A DNA stretch of 64,000 bases from Acanthochromis polyacanthus (lineage: Eukaryota > Chordata > Actinopteri > Pomacentridae), in contig NC_067121.1 in assembly GCF_021347895.1 (NCBI RefSeq), forward strand, positions 13,031,962 through 13,095,961, given 5' to 3'. The position numbers were made by a program, and so were the translations under genes. The notes below the pieces were generated by a model. The model worked only from the letters and a program-made list of their open reading frames with translations, was not told where the DNA came from and made no database searches. Shown here piece after piece: positions 1 through 11,149 of the stretch; position 1 is the first letter of the stretch, and every line of letters begins with the position of its first letter.

Positions 1-660
1 CTTGGCAAACTGAAATCAGTGTGACCAAAATGAAAGGTTAACAACAGGTTTTAGCCTTGGTTTACATTTTTCTTCCGGTTTGAAATTCCCAATACATTAA
101 AGTCTTCATTATCACCACTGTGCCTATAAAAATTATCCACTCACTTGGAGGTTGTCCACTTTTAGTGCTTTAACATTGAATCCATTGTCTACATAATTTG
201 GCTTTTTGGACAAATTCCCCCCAAAAATTGTTTCTTTAATGTCAAAGTAGCAGTTTCATGCCAATTAGTTAAAATACAAAACAAGTGACTGGAAAAACAA
301 TTAATTCCTTTTAAGTTAGCATTCAGTAGATGTACCTGGAGTGGCTAGGTCTTTAATATCTGTTCAGAACTGCTTTTAATGAATAATACTACCTTGTTTT
401 TATGATGTGTTTTGTATGTATGTATGTCTTGTTTTATGATGCGGCTCTATTTTAATGTTTGCTTATTTCACATGTAACTATGTTTAGTGTCTGAGTGTTT
501 ATTAATAGCCTTGCACATCGAAACAATGCAAATTTACCAGATTCTTCTTTGCAAAACCACTGTTCATTAATTCTATCACACTGCACAGGGATTGTAAATG
601 AATAGCCTATTCAAGTTCAGCGACAAATTTACAATTGGACTGAGTTTTGGGCTCTAGCTC
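1..660. other. AT-rich stretch without recognised gene
   Basis: No splice-bounded open frame, RNA gene or repeat end was recognised here. Later exons of sdr16c5 (minus strand) would be expected on this side. A scan for the conserved Asn-Asn-Ala-Gly region of that enzyme on the minus strand found nothing, so its second exon probably lies beyond position 1. Confidence 0.5.
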
Positions 661-1115
661 ATGCACTTCAGAACATTCATCTTGTCTGTAAACCATTTCT
701 GTGTATGTTTGGCTGTATGCTTCAACTCATTGTCGTGCTGGAAAACAAATCTTCTCTCATGTGGCAGTTCTGCTAAAGAGAGCATCAGGTTGTCCTTTTG
801 GATTTCCCTATATTTTGGTGCACTACTTTTACTCTCTGTCTTTACAAATCATCCAGGGCCCGCTGCATGAAGCATCTTCACATAATAATGCTGCCACCAC
901 CATATTCCACAGTGGAGATGGTGTGTTTGTGATGATGTGCAGTGTTTGGTGTCACCCATCATAGTGTCTAATCTGGTGGCCAAAAGCTAAGTTTCGGTTT
1001 CATCAGATCAAAGAGCCTTCTTCAAGTTGACTTCAGAGTCTCCCACATGCCTTCTGTTGAACTCTAGTCAAGATTTTGCAACAACGTTGAACTCTAGTCA
1101 AGATTTTGCAACAAC
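661..1115 (-). mobile_element. Decayed Tc1-like transposase fragment
   Basis: Read on the minus strand, this stretch shows the degenerate order of a Tc1 transposase middle section: a region resembling the first catalytic block (Asp-Glu-Thr-Lys...Leu-Phe, here broken), then a Gly-Gly-Gly-Ser block, then a Trp-Gly-Cys-Phe-like block. Stops interrupt every frame. The plus-strand open frames here are shadows of this relic. No terminal repeats were seen, so the limits are approximate. Confidence 0.6.
1056..1115. repeat. Perfect 30-bp tandem duplication
   Basis: The unit beginning GTTGAACTCTAGTC is present twice in direct, gapless, identical copies at 1056-1085 and 1086-1115, at the end of a decayed Tc1 fragment. 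Identity inside an otherwise eroded relic points to a recent local duplication. Confidence 0.9.
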
Positions 1116-1669
1116 GTAGCAATTTCTCTTTGCCACTCTCTTCCATATCAGCCACTGAAGCTTGAAAATATTTTTTCAGGTATTATTATTCTTTGATTTA
1201 GATGCCAAACTACTATTATTAATTATATGCTTGCATTCCTGAACAGAAAAATTTGCTTTAGTGGTTGTATGTTATTAACCACGCCTGATGTACATCAGCG
1301 GGGTTACTGCGTTCGCTTCGGTATGTGGCTGGCTGGCTGGGTAAGTATGTATGTATGTGGGTGTGTGTGTATGTCCGTTCAGATATCTCTGCAAGTGCTG
1401 AAGTCAGGATAATCAAACTTGGCACTGAAGATCGGTCTAAAGTCCCCTGCTCAGTTGTGGAGTTAGAGGTCAGCAGATCAAGTAGGAAGGGATATACGTA
1501 GGATGATCAAAATTGATAGAGTATCGTGCATGGGCGTGGTTCTGCCCTCTACTGGGGGCTCGTCTAGTTCTTGATTTATTTCCGACTTCTCAGAGAATTC
1601 CAGTGTGCTGGCTCAAATTCGAGCATAAAAACGTGAATTCAGTTTGAAATTCCTCACTCCTGTTCAAAA
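1116..1669. other. Non-coding, short GTAT/GTGT repeats
   Basis: Contains simple GGCT and GTAT repeats near 1327-1375 and what looks like an old interspersed repeat of unrecognised family around 1260-1570. No gene is supported. Confidence 0.4.
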
Positions 1670-2420
1670 TCAGAAAGCGTAGGAAACTCACTGAGAAAGA
1701 CAAAGTCCGGTTTAAAGCACTTCATGATGCTGGATGGTCTTTGAGACACAGTGCAAGGCATAAAGTGTTCTCACAGTTTGGTCAAGTATGCCTTGGACTC
1801 AATTGCAGAGACTGGTACTTACAAAATACGCCAAGGAGGAGGGTGCAAACGAAAGCTAACTTAAGCAGATATCATGCACCTCAAGATTTAAAGTACTAGA
1901 GACAGAAGGAAGACCACTGCTGGTCTTCAGGCAGAGATTAATGCTTCTAGATCAGAATCTGAGAAAGTCCCCAGAATGGCCATGAGCAGACGACTCAAGG
2001 AACAACGCTTAAATCGGAAGAATTGCTGCTAGGAAGCCATTATATAAACACCTAAAATTTGCCAGTGAGCACAAACACTGCCTGGAAAAAGGTACTCTGG
2101 ACGGACGAGTCCAAGTTTGAACTCTTTGGTCAGCATCGTCGTGTTTGTGTAGGAATCTAGAGTACTGGAACTTATGGACTAGCAAAGTCAAACTCGAGAC
2201 TTGAAACCTATTGAACAGATCTGGGTTTTATTGAATTCAAAAATAAATGGCATGCAAAGTTTCATCGAAAGTCTCTGGGAACAGCTAGAACCTATCTGGA
2301 ACTCAATAACAAAAGAGACTGTCAAAAGTACTTAAAAACAATGGCAGCAAGAATTCAAGCTTTTATCACGATCAAAAGATGTTATACAAAACATTAAGAT
2401 TTTTGGTTAATTTATGTGAA
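1670..2420 (+). mobile_element. Decayed Tc1-like transposase, plus strand
   Basis: A frameshifted and stop-ridden Tc1 transposase can be followed on the plus strand. It includes the first catalytic block near 2095-2130 (Trp-Thr-Asp-Glu-Ser-Lys-Phe-Glu-Leu-Phe) and, near 2205-2240, a sequence matching the Pro-Ile-Glu-x-(Ile/Leu)-Trp block that carries the third acidic residue. The part between these blocks, including the second Asp, is missing, so the copy is internally deleted. It is a different subfamily from the copies at 5.2-6.4 kb and 38.3-40 kb. Confidence 0.7.
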
Positions 2421-2538
2421 TAAGGACTATTTAGTAGCTTCAGTTTGTTAGTTTAATAAATAACACTACTTTTTTTTAGTTTGAGAAAAGTTTTTGACAG
2501 ATTTCTAAAATATTTGTGTTTTCTTTTATTTATGACAG

Positions 2539-2721
2539 GTGGTCTAATGTATTTGTTAAGCACTGTCTATGTAGCATTAGACAGCTGTTGGATCCACAAG
2601 TTCTACAGAGAGAGAGAAAGAGCTGCAAGCCTTTACCCACAGAGCAACATAAGGAACTTAATTCAGTTTAACGATAAAATATGTCAGAACAGAGAAATGA
2701 TCCATCAGGATGTAACAGCAG
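2539..2721 (+). CDS. Candidate internal exon of an unrecognised gene
   Basis: A 183-bp stretch is bounded by a strong acceptor (pyrimidine-rich tract ending TTTATGACAG) and a fair donor (GCAG/GTAACA). It is open through its whole length in phase 1 to phase 1. The translation starts with a hydrophobic stretch (Leu-Met-Tyr-Leu-Leu...) followed by a charged Arg/Glu-rich segment and a Cys-Gln-Asn-Arg motif. I do not recognise the protein. It lies just after a Tc1 relic, on the strand opposite to sdr16c5. It could be a host exon, part of an unknown element, or a chance open frame. Confidence 0.25.
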
Positions 2722-3400
2722 GTAACATTGTGTACTTTTGTTGACCTCAAACAAGTGAGCTGTCACACAGTCAGTTTATCAGCGGCAGTTAAATATTTTT
2801 GATACATCGCAGCCATTCAGTTTTACGGTTTATGAAATAAGAAATAAACTGGGCAGTTAGTTTTTGGACACTTTGATCCACTCTTATTAGTTTAGTTTTA
2901 GTCTGTTAGTGCATTATTATGCATTATTTATCACTTGGTATATTGTCTGTTTTGCATGAACCACCAATAATAGGTGTGTATTGCAACTCTCTCCACCACT
3001 GTAGGGGATATGCAAATGCAGCTGCAAGGAAAAGTCACTTCTGTCTGATTGAAGAAGCGGCAATGTTTCATGTCCCTTATCTGAAATGGCTCACTTCTGC
3101 TTTTCATACTATAACACGCATGCCAAGCACAGAACGCAAAATGAAGACAATGCCATTTTAAACGCCAGAATAATCAATAGAGTACTTCATTATTAAAATA
3201 ATAATAGTCACAGCCCCAGTGAAGACATTACAGTATTAAAGAGAGAAATCCAACAAAACTCCTGTTTACAGCTAAGAAAACACCTGCAGAACCAGAACCA
3301 ACAAGCTACTGATTTCAACAAGCCTGGTATGTGGTCAAAGAGCACAGCTGTGTGTTTGAGTGTGGTCTCTCGTCTTTAAGCTTTTTCTCAGCAGCCTTAC
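2722..3400. other. Presumed first coding intron of sdr16c5
   Basis: This lies on the downstream (intron) side of the sdr16c5 exon. An open frame at 2919-3161 on the plus strand has no recognisable domain. Nothing else is supported. Confidence 0.4.
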
Positions 3401-3728
3401 CTGGTCAGCCACTCTGTAAACCTCATTCTTGTCGCTGCAGTCACACAGATAGTAGTGGACTCTGCTGGCTCCGCTTTGTTTAGCCAGTCTAGCTGTTTCC
3501 TTCATCCCCTCCTGGTTAATATCCCACAACACCAGTACAGTGCCAAGAGCTGCAAACTCCTGAGCCATGAGGCGACCGATCCCACTACCCGCTCCTGTGA
3601 TCAGCACCACCTCCCCAGCTATGTTCTTCTTCTTCATTGGCACAAAGAGGTGCCAGAAAGATTCCACATTGTACCAGATGGACAGAAGGATGACTTGGAT
3701 TGTTTCTAGGAAGAAATTCATGATGGGT
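3401..3728 (-). CDS. sdr16c5: sdr16c5-like retinol dehydrogenase, first coding exon
   Basis: Encodes the N-terminal 107 residues of a short-chain dehydrogenase/reductase of the SDR16C (epidermal retinal dehydrogenase 2) family. Known members oxidise all-trans-retinol to retinal at the ER or lipid-droplet membrane. The ATG is at 3721. A hydrophobic N-terminal anchor (about residues 3-28) precedes the Rossmann start, a TGAGSGIG nucleotide-binding motif at residues 42-49. Strand beta-2 ends in Val-Leu-Trp-Asp (about 64-67), the acidic residue that usually selects NAD(H), and a Cys-Asp-Cys motif follows at 93-95. The exon ends in phase 0 at a clean donor (CAG/GTAAGG). Upstream, a strong pyrimidine tract ends in TCCTAG seven bases before the ATG, so a separate untranslated exon is expected at higher coordinates. 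The catalytic Ser-Tyr-Lys exons are outside the window. Same strand and order relative to penk as in human. Whether this is the fish a or b paralogue cannot be told. Confidence 0.88.
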
Positions 3729-4277
3729 CTAGGATGAATGGGAAAAAAAGAGAAATAAACACAACTCAAAGAGAAACATAATGGAAAAATATTTTGTACA
3801 TAAATATGCATAATGGAAAATGGACAAAATGCACAATGGCACTGGCGGAGGTGCGACAAGCAGAAATGCCAAGCAGGTGAACCACCTCTGCTTACAATCA
3901 TACTGTATTTTTTTCCTTTTCAGTAATTGTTTGAAAAGCAGCAAAGTAGTGTGAAACGATTTACAGATGATTCTTCCACATTTTAGATTCACTACTTGTC
4001 CAAAAACATCACAGTTTGTGTGCCAAAATCACAACACATCTTTTGAAATTATAAAAAATTAAAATCTGTTAGGCTTTAAAATTAAATGCCCATAATAATA
4101 AAACCTTACTGTGATGAAAACAGACACTAACAGCTGAACTACAATTCTCCCCCCGTATGTTGAATATCTGTAGCATCTGACAGCAACAGGATCCATACAT
4201 CATTTTTCAAAGAAAGAGAGCTGCACACACTTGTACACAGACTATTTCTTTGTAATTTATTACATATATTTAGCATA
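3729..4277. other. Upstream of sdr16c5 exon, no clear feature
   Basis: AT-rich sequence, presumably intronic to sdr16c5 if the untranslated exon lies further upstream. No repeat end or coding signal was recognised. Confidence 0.4.
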
Positions 4278-4500
4278 CAGTGAGGATTGAAAGTTTGGGC
4301 ACCCCAGGTAAAAATTTGTTTTACTGTGCATAAAAAGCCAAGCAAAGATGGAAAAATCTTCAAAGGCATCAAATTACAGATGAGACATTCTTATATTATG
4401 TCAAAAAAAGTTAGATTTTATTTCCATCATTTACACTTTCAAAATAACAGAAAACACAATAATGGCGTCTGCGAAAGTTTGGGCACCCTGCAGAGTTAAT
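4278..4500 (+). mobile_element. Left arm of a Tc1-type element
   Basis: Begins CAGTGAGGATTGAAAG directly after a TA and contains two direct repeats of GAAAGTTTGGGCACCC, an outer one at 4289-4304 and an inner one at 4473-4488. This is the inverted-repeat/direct-repeat arrangement of Tc1 elements, where each repeat is a transposase binding site. No transposase or right arm follows, so it is a truncated or internally deleted copy. The sequence from 4501 to 5176 shows nothing further. Confidence 0.6.
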
Positions 4501-5176
4501 ACCTTGTACTCAACTAGACTACATTTCCTGGAGAAAATACAATGTGATTGCTGAAAGCTGGCACAGCTTGCTTGCAGCAGTTGAAGTATGCAGTACAGAA
4601 ACTTTCCTGCAGTTCCAATAACTTGCTCAAAACTGCAGCAGCAGACTTTTAGTTTTCAGTATCTTCGCAAATGTTGAAGCTGGATTTCAACAAGCCATTT
4701 ACAAACTTCAAGTTTAAAAAGAACAACACTGTTTCAAGCCCCTAATATGTGGGCATAGTAGTAGTGATTTGTTGTTTTACTATATTGCCTCTAAGTGGAC
4801 ATTGCATTGCCCGTACTTTACTTCATATGCTCATATACACACTGTTTGAATCTTACTACCAGCTATAAATGCAGTATATTTAATGCCAGAGCCTTACACC
4901 ACAACAGTAAACTTATGAATCGGATTCAGTGTTCCTGTGTATGTATTTTAGTGTTTGTATATGGTAGGTTATAATAAAACAATGGACAAGTGATGCAGCT
5001 GTGCCGCACGTCATAACTATTGACATTGCTTTAAACGGACGACTTCAAGGTGAGATATTTCATTTTGTGAAATATTTGTTACCCTCTCTCGTCCCATCTC
5101 CTCCTTGCCTCCTTTGATCGAATTTCTGGTGGGAGGGGCTAAGACGCAAGGAGTAGTTGAGGAAAGAAATCAAATA

Positions 5177-6384
5177 CACTCAACAAAAATATAAACGCAA
5201 CACTTTTGTTTTTGCTCCCATTTTTTATGAGATGAACTCAAGATCTAAAACTTTTTCCACATACACAATATCACCATTTCTCTCAAATAGTATTCACAAA
5301 TCTGTCTAAATCTGTGATAGTGAGCACTTCTCCTTTGCTGAGATAATCCATCCCACCTCATAGGTGTGCCTTAGACTGCCCACAATAAAAGGCCACTCTG
5401 AAAGGTGCAGTTTTGTTTTATGGGGGATTCAGAGCATCCTAAACATGCTCAATGGGTGACATGTCCGGTGAGTATGCTGGCCATGCAAGAACTGGGACGT
5501 TTTCAGCTTCCAAGAATTGTGTACAGATCCTTGCAACATGGGGCCGTGCATTATCCTGCTGCAACATGAGGTGATGTTCTTGGATGTGTGGCACAACAAT
5601 GGGCCTCAGGATCTCGTCACGGTATCTCTGTGCATTCAAAATTCCATCAATAAAATGCACCTGTGTTCTTCGTCCATAACAGACACCTGCCCATACCATA
5701 ACCCCACCGCCACCATGGGCCACTCCATCCACAACATTGACATCAGAAAACCGCTCACCCACACAACACCACACACGCTGTCTGCCATCTGCCCTGGACA
5801 GTGTAAACCGGGATTCATCTGTGAAGAGAACACATCTCCAACGTGCCAGACGCCATCAAATGCGAGCATTTGCCCACTCAAGTCGGTTACGATGACGAAC
5901 TGGAGTCAGGTCGAGACCCCGATGAGGACGATGAGCATGCAGATGAGCTTCCCTGAGATGGTTTCTGACAGTTTGTGCAGAAATCCTTTGGTTATGCAAA
6001 CCGATTGTTTCAACAGCTCTGGTTGACATTCCTGCTGTCAGCATGCCAATTGCACACTCCCTCAAATCTTGCGACACCTGTGGCATTGTGCTGTGTGATA
6101 AAACTGCACATTTCAGAGTGGCCTTTTATTGTGGGCAGTCTAAGGCACACCTGTGCACTAATCATGGTGTCTAATCAGCATCTTGATATGGCACACCTGT
6201 GAGGTGGGATGGATTATCTCAGCAAAGGAGAAGTGCTCACTATCACAGATTTAGACAGATTTTGTGAACAATATTTGAGAGAAATGGTGATATTGTGTAT
6301 GTGGAAAAAGTTTTAGATCTTTGAGTTCATCTCATAAAAAAATGGGAGCAAAAACAAAAGTGTTGCATTTATATTTTTGTTGCG
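5177..6384 (-). mobile_element. Tc1-like transposon with both terminal repeats
   Basis: About 1.2 kb, flanked by TA at 5175-5176 and 6385-6386. The terminal inverted repeats are roughly 200 bp long: the left end has CACTCAACAAAAATATAAAC and the right end is its near-complement, missing two bases at the tip. The transposase reads on the minus strand. The coding part is shortened relative to the family because the C-terminal section after the third catalytic block is missing before the right-hand repeat resumes near 5400. Confidence 0.88.
5439..6086 (-). pseudogene. Tc1-like transposase, broken
   Basis: Starts at an ATG at 6086 with the helix-turn-helix DNA-binding region. It reaches an in-frame TGA near 5855, stays in the same frame through the first catalytic block (Phe-Thr-Asp-Glu-Ser), the Gly-rich block and the second block (Gln-Gln-Asp-Asn-Ala-Arg-Pro-His), and ends at a TAG directly after the Ser-Pro-Ile-Glu-His-Val block that carries the third acidic residue. 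The C-terminal tail is deleted. Two nonsense codons plus the deletion make it inactive; the otherwise open frame suggests moderate age. Confidence 0.85.
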
Positions 6385-6426
6385 TATATGTGCAATTGCT
6401 GAAATGGGATAAGGGTTAGGGTCATG

Positions 6427-6458
6427 TCTCACCACTTGTTGTGTAACAAGTGGTGAGA
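6427..6458. repeat. Perfect 14-bp inverted repeat with 4-base loop
   Basis: TCTCACCACTTGTT, then GTGT, then its exact complement. It lies just outside the Tc1 element and is preceded by GGTTAGGG. The role is unknown; it may be the core of a small foldback element. Confidence 0.8.
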
Positions 6459-7980
6459 TGTGGAGTGGTGTGTTGTGTAATTGTTACCAGTTTGAGATTT
6501 GCGAAGTACTGGCCACTCATTTTGAAGTACTGATGCTTTGCAAGTTGTTGAGATATTCATCACTTTCAACATGAATCAAAAATTCCCATAGACTGCCATT
6601 CAACAAGAAAAATCCTTCTTAAAAAAAGAAAAATCCTACAATCAACTGCTGTGCGTACCTGCACTAAAATTCTTTGCTCGGTTTTGCTACATAGGGTTTA
6701 CATTTAAGCTTTGGAATCATGTTTCCATCTGCTAGCATTTAGGAGGAGTAACAACTAAAAAACATAATATGGAAAACAAGGTGATTGCTGAACTAATTAC
6801 CCTTTATTTTCCTAACTAATCTCCTGCAGAAAATGCAGTGAAAATACCACTGTCGCTGTAGGTCTCACACTGTGTGTGCAGCTGTTCAACCTACCCTGCA
6901 GTGCATCTGCCAATTAGAGGTGTGTCGACATCTGAAAATGCATCAGGGGAAAAAAAAGCTTTTGAAAGTAATGGTGTACCTTAGTAGTGTTGTAAATGGC
7001 TGCACTGTGGTGTTATTTCGGCAGAATTTGATATCATGTCAAGCATTTCATCATGGATCTCCTGTCTACCAAGTTTCAATTCTTAAGACTTTCCATTTTT
7101 TTGTATTTTTAAAAATATTATTGATTTTATCAAGTCCTCATTGAAAATAGAATTACTTGTTAATTATAACAGACGAGGTTTTTACAAGAGGACGTGGTCA
7201 AGACATACATGAAGACATAAGCAATGTTTTAAGCCACTATTATGTGTGAGTAGCAGCAATGGGTAATGAGCATTTTTTGATATTTTATACTGCAGAGTCT
7301 CCTAGTCCCCTAGAAGCTGGCAACAGTAGTAATTGCCATCTTCAGACTTAACTGGTCACAAGGCAAGTAGCATATTTGGAGTGTCTTTACGATAAATAAC
7401 TTAGGAGACATTCACTGACAAAACTGCTGACAATTCATTTTCTGTTAACCGACCAACAAGTAGACTAATAATTTCAGCAAGAGACATGAACGTAAAACGC
7501 ATGACAGATGACTCATTCACTTAAAAATGTCTACAAACTCACAAACTACATCTAGTCAATAATTTCATGTTGTGACTATTATATGCACTGAAATCAGTAA
7601 GTGTGATGAAACTAAGAAAGCTCCTGTTTGCTCCAATAGAATAAGTCGTGGACACAGGGGTTTACGTTTTATACTTGTTTGTTCCTTGGGATTAACCGAG
7701 TAAATTCTTTCTGAAGTTTGGCTCCAGTTTAATACCATCAACCCCATGTTGCCAATGACATCCTGGTCAGTCTTTTATGACCCAGTTCACTATGTGATAA
7801 GCAGAACACAAATAAAGTTCTTTGTGGAAAAAAGCGTTAAACTGGCAAACACATACAGAATTCCCACAGATAATATCTGTTTCTTAAAAATGCACTTCAG
7901 TTAACTTACCAAGGTACAACTTCTGTACAGCTAACGATTGTGATCCACAGTGATCCGTTGTATGTCCTTGTTGGCACCCA
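6459..7980. other. No recognised feature
   Basis: AT-rich, with scattered short open frames lacking domains, splice context or composition bias. No repeat family was recognised. Confidence 0.4.
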
Positions 7981-7989
7981 GTATATCAG

Positions 7990-8340
7990 CTTCCAGCGCG
8001 ACCTTTACTCTCCACATAGGCTAAATCTACGACACTGCCAGTGTTCTTATCTAGCTGGAGCTGATAAAACCACAGTGAAGTGTGTGTTGGCAGTTTCCGT
8101 GAGCCCCAAACGTACTGTTGTGTTTGTGTAGCGTGCGTGTAGCCGGCTGTGCTGGATGGTATGTCACGACAGACTTTTAACCGTTTCTGTAGCCTGCGGG
8201 GAGAAAAAAAGCACTGCCTCTTCGAACTCAGGAGTAACCACTGCGGTCACGTGATAGGTAATCGACCATTCCCAACCTCGCGCGTCTGCTCTGCTGCGCG
8301 TGGCATTGTGGGACTTGGAGTTTCTGTGCTTTTTGGATTT
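7990..8340. promoter_or_regulatory. CpG-richer, promoter-like patch
   Basis: Compared with its surroundings this stretch is richer in CpG. It contains GTCACGTGAT (8246-8255, an E-box of the CLEAR type), a GCGCGTC...GCGCG cluster, and CATTGTGGGACTTGGAG, which resembles a promoter-type ZNF143/THAP11 site. It could hold the untranslated first exon and promoter of sdr16c5, about 4.5 kb upstream of the coding exon. This is inference from composition only; it may equally be a repeat-derived patch. Confidence 0.25.
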
Positions 8341-8899
8341 TTTTTTTTAATATTAGGTTGGACCATGGTTGGACCTTTTTTCAATATTGTAATATTATTT
8401 TATGTGAAAATCTCAAATGTGTCGACCACAGGTAGGGTAGCAACTGCTATGGATGATGGAAATGGAAGACTTGTATGATCAGAGAAACACATGTACTACA
8501 ATGAAGACATTTTTTGAGCCATCTACACTGTTTAATGGTCAGAATTTGACAGATGATGACATAAAGCAACTTAAGAAATATTTTGAAGTTGTTTAATGCA
8601 ATTCAGATGTGAAGACAAACTAAATGAAAGTAAAAACAAAGAAAGAATCCACTGAACATATGCTGATCATTAACTGTCTACATAAGAGACAAAACCAGGG
8701 ACATGTTGTTAAGCAACACATCCTACATACCATGTTTGAAAAGTGTATTTCATGTCCTCTTTTTGTTACCACAAAGAAATATTGGAAAATCTGGGTTGGC
8801 AGAGCCCGTTAATAACTCCCTGTTGTGAGACTAATTAGTTTAAAAACCAAGACAGATTTATTACAGAGTTAAATGTCATTAAATCAATCTTCTCTAACC

Positions 8900-9500
8900 C
8901 TAACTATGTTTTCACTGATTTGACTAATCAGTCTGTATGAGCCATAGATATCTGATGGTTCATTTTTCTTCAGGATGAGGTTGATATTTGCTAGGTTTAG
9001 TCGAAGTGGGTCTAAGTGACTACACCCAAATGAGTGGACAAACATGTCCATAAGTGATCTGGCTATTAGATGGCTCAGTTTCTTGTAGAATTCTGGGCAG
9101 AAGTCTTCTTCTGAGATATTGGGGTGTTCAATGTTTTTGTTGTTCCTCCGACAGACATGGGAGAGGCACTCCGCTTAAAAATGTAGTTATTTTAGCATCA
9201 CTGCAGTTGCATTCAGATAAGTAAAGTTTCTGACAAAATTGCCTTATGATCCTGTTAATGTCTTTGGTTTTGTAGTGACTGTCTCGGTTTTTGTCTAGAA
9301 ATGATGATACTGTGTTTGGGTCCACTCTGGCTTTTGCTAGCCTTGCTAATAGCTGGCCTGGTTTACTCCCTGATTCGTCCAAGCTATGTTTAGCAAAGGT
9401 TGATTCTGCCTTTTTTGTTAGCAACTGAATTAAGGCTGAACAAGCTGCTTCCAGTTTTTTTAGAGTTCTAGTCGGTGTATTTCTAAATTGCAACTATTTG
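8900..9500 (-). mobile_element. L1-like LINE ORF2 fragment
   Basis: On the minus strand the stretch from about 9493 encodes the helical linker between endonuclease and reverse transcriptase of an L1/Swimmer-type ORF2. The start of the RT domain follows near 8930-9000 (Ala-Asn-Ile-Asn-Leu-Ile-Leu-Lys-Lys ... Gly-Ser-Tyr-Arg). A frameshift or stop separates the two. No poly(A) tail or target duplication was found. Confidence 0.65.
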
Positions 9501-9599
9501 TGTCGTACTGTTCTCTCTAAATTTTGTTGTTCTTTTGTTTGTTGCAGCTTTTTTCTGAGCTGTAGCATATGACATAATACTTCCCCTAATATAGGCTTT

Positions 9600-9990
9600 T
9601 TTTAAAAAATATGGCTCATTCAATAGACAGGGGTTCATCTTCCAATGGCAAAAGTATCACCCCCTTTGGCAAGTATCACAGCTTGTAAACACCTTTTGTA
9701 GCCAATTCTTGTTTGAGGTACAGTATCTTTGCCCATTTTTCCTTACAAAAGTCTTCCACTGTTCCTGATGACTGCCATTTCTTTATTACATTCCGAAAAG
9801 GACATTGGCATCTGAAAACGCTTTGCTATCTTCTTATAGCCTTCTCCTGCTTTGTGAGCGTCACCTATTTTCAGTTTCAGTGTTCTCGAAAACTGCTTAG
9901 AAGAACCCATGGTGCTGATTGTTGAGGCAAGTTTAAATGAGTCAGGGCGTTTAAAACCTTTGAGATTGACATCACCTGGTGCAGACATGC
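9600..9990 (-). mobile_element. Tc1-like transposase N-terminus fragment
   Basis: Minus-strand frame from an ATG near 9911 gives a Tc1-type helix-turn-helix start (Met-Gly-Ser-Ser-Lys-Gln-Phe..., then Gly-Glu-Gly-Tyr-Lys-Lys-Ile-Ala). It breaks off before the second DNA-binding half. It abuts a LINE fragment at about 9985, so one probably truncated the other. Confidence 0.55.
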
Positions 9991-10450
9991 ATCATCACCA
10001 AAGACATTAACAAGCTTCTCTGACAAAATGTGAGGCTGGATTGTGTGGAAAGGTGATAGAAATCAACAGAAAGCAGCCTGGCATGATTCCTACTACCTTC
10101 CAAGTGTTTAAATACAAAGTTATGTAAAGTAGCAGCAGCATCTTGGACGCCCCTCTTAGCTATATAAGCAAATTCAATAGGGTCTAGCAGGTACTCCAGA
10201 GGTGGGAGGGGGATGGATTTATATGCACCTTTCACATTATTGTAACAGAGACCCAAGATTTTGTCATGTCTTGTGGGGCATGTAATGTACTGATGAAAGT
10301 CTCTCAACGTGTGTCTTAGTGTGCAGTTGTCGCCAGAATGATGTTAGGTGCATCTGGAGAGATGGACTGAAGTCTGTGGATGTCCTGATGGATAAGCGCA
10401 CAGGCATTTTTTTTTCCACTGGCCTTTGTAAATGAGTCACAAATGTCTGG
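9985..10450 (-). mobile_element. Rex1/L2-like LINE fragment (endonuclease and RT)
   Basis: On the minus strand the endonuclease C-terminal part (Ser-Pro-Asp-Ala-Pro-Asn..., then Phe-His-Gln-Tyr, then Pro-Leu-Pro-Pro-Leu) runs into an RT segment (Asp-Pro-Ile-Glu-Phe-Ala-Tyr...Val-Gln-Asp-Ala). An internal deletion joins endonuclease to RT, and stops interrupt the frame near 10316. Confidence 0.65.
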
Positions 10451-10599
10451 GGAAATTCTTGAGGCAGTCTCCTGGACAGTGACAGATTTACAAAAGTGCT
10501 GGTTGATGTACAGACAAATTCTCATCAAAATGCAGTCACATACACAGAAAGAAAGAGAGAGAGAGAAACTGCACACCCATCAATCAGCCAGTCAATCCA

Positions 10600-11149
10600 C
10601 TAATCCTATATGTATGATCAGAATTTGTTTTCCAGTTCTGATAGACTTTATCAAAAGATTTTCTTTTCCCTTTTTGTTTTTCTTATCAAATTTTTATTTG
10701 TCCTTGTACAAACACAATTTACTTGCTGGTCTCTCCACTCCTCCTTAGACTCAGCAAAAGGCTATCAGATGTATAAACGTCCTCTGTGAGGCTCATACTG
10801 CATGTGTTATCAAATTTACAAAAGTCCTGTATGAAGCTCATATGTGTTTTCAGATTTATAAACATCCCCCTGAAGAAGGGCTCACAGTTTTTAACATTGA
10901 GACAGAGGCAAAAATGGCTCTCCTTATGAGATACAAAATCTCCTATAACCAATCACAACCTGTATAAACATATTTAGTAAGAAGTCTATTATACACTGCC
11001 TGGATTTAACTATGCAAATAAGTAAGAGCCTTCCACTGGATAATTACTGCAGTGATGAACACATTTCAGCTGGCAGCATCTTATTTAACCCTCGCTGATG
11101 CAGCGAGGAGCTTCTCATTTCTTTAACAACCATGTCAGAAGACATATCC
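10600..11149. other. No recognised gene
   Basis: AT-rich sequence between two repeat relics, with no coding support. Confidence 0.4.

Noticed and set aside
5517..6026. 169-codon plus-strand open frame
   Set aside because: It lies antisense to the Tc1 transposase, which has the recognisable catalytic blocks.
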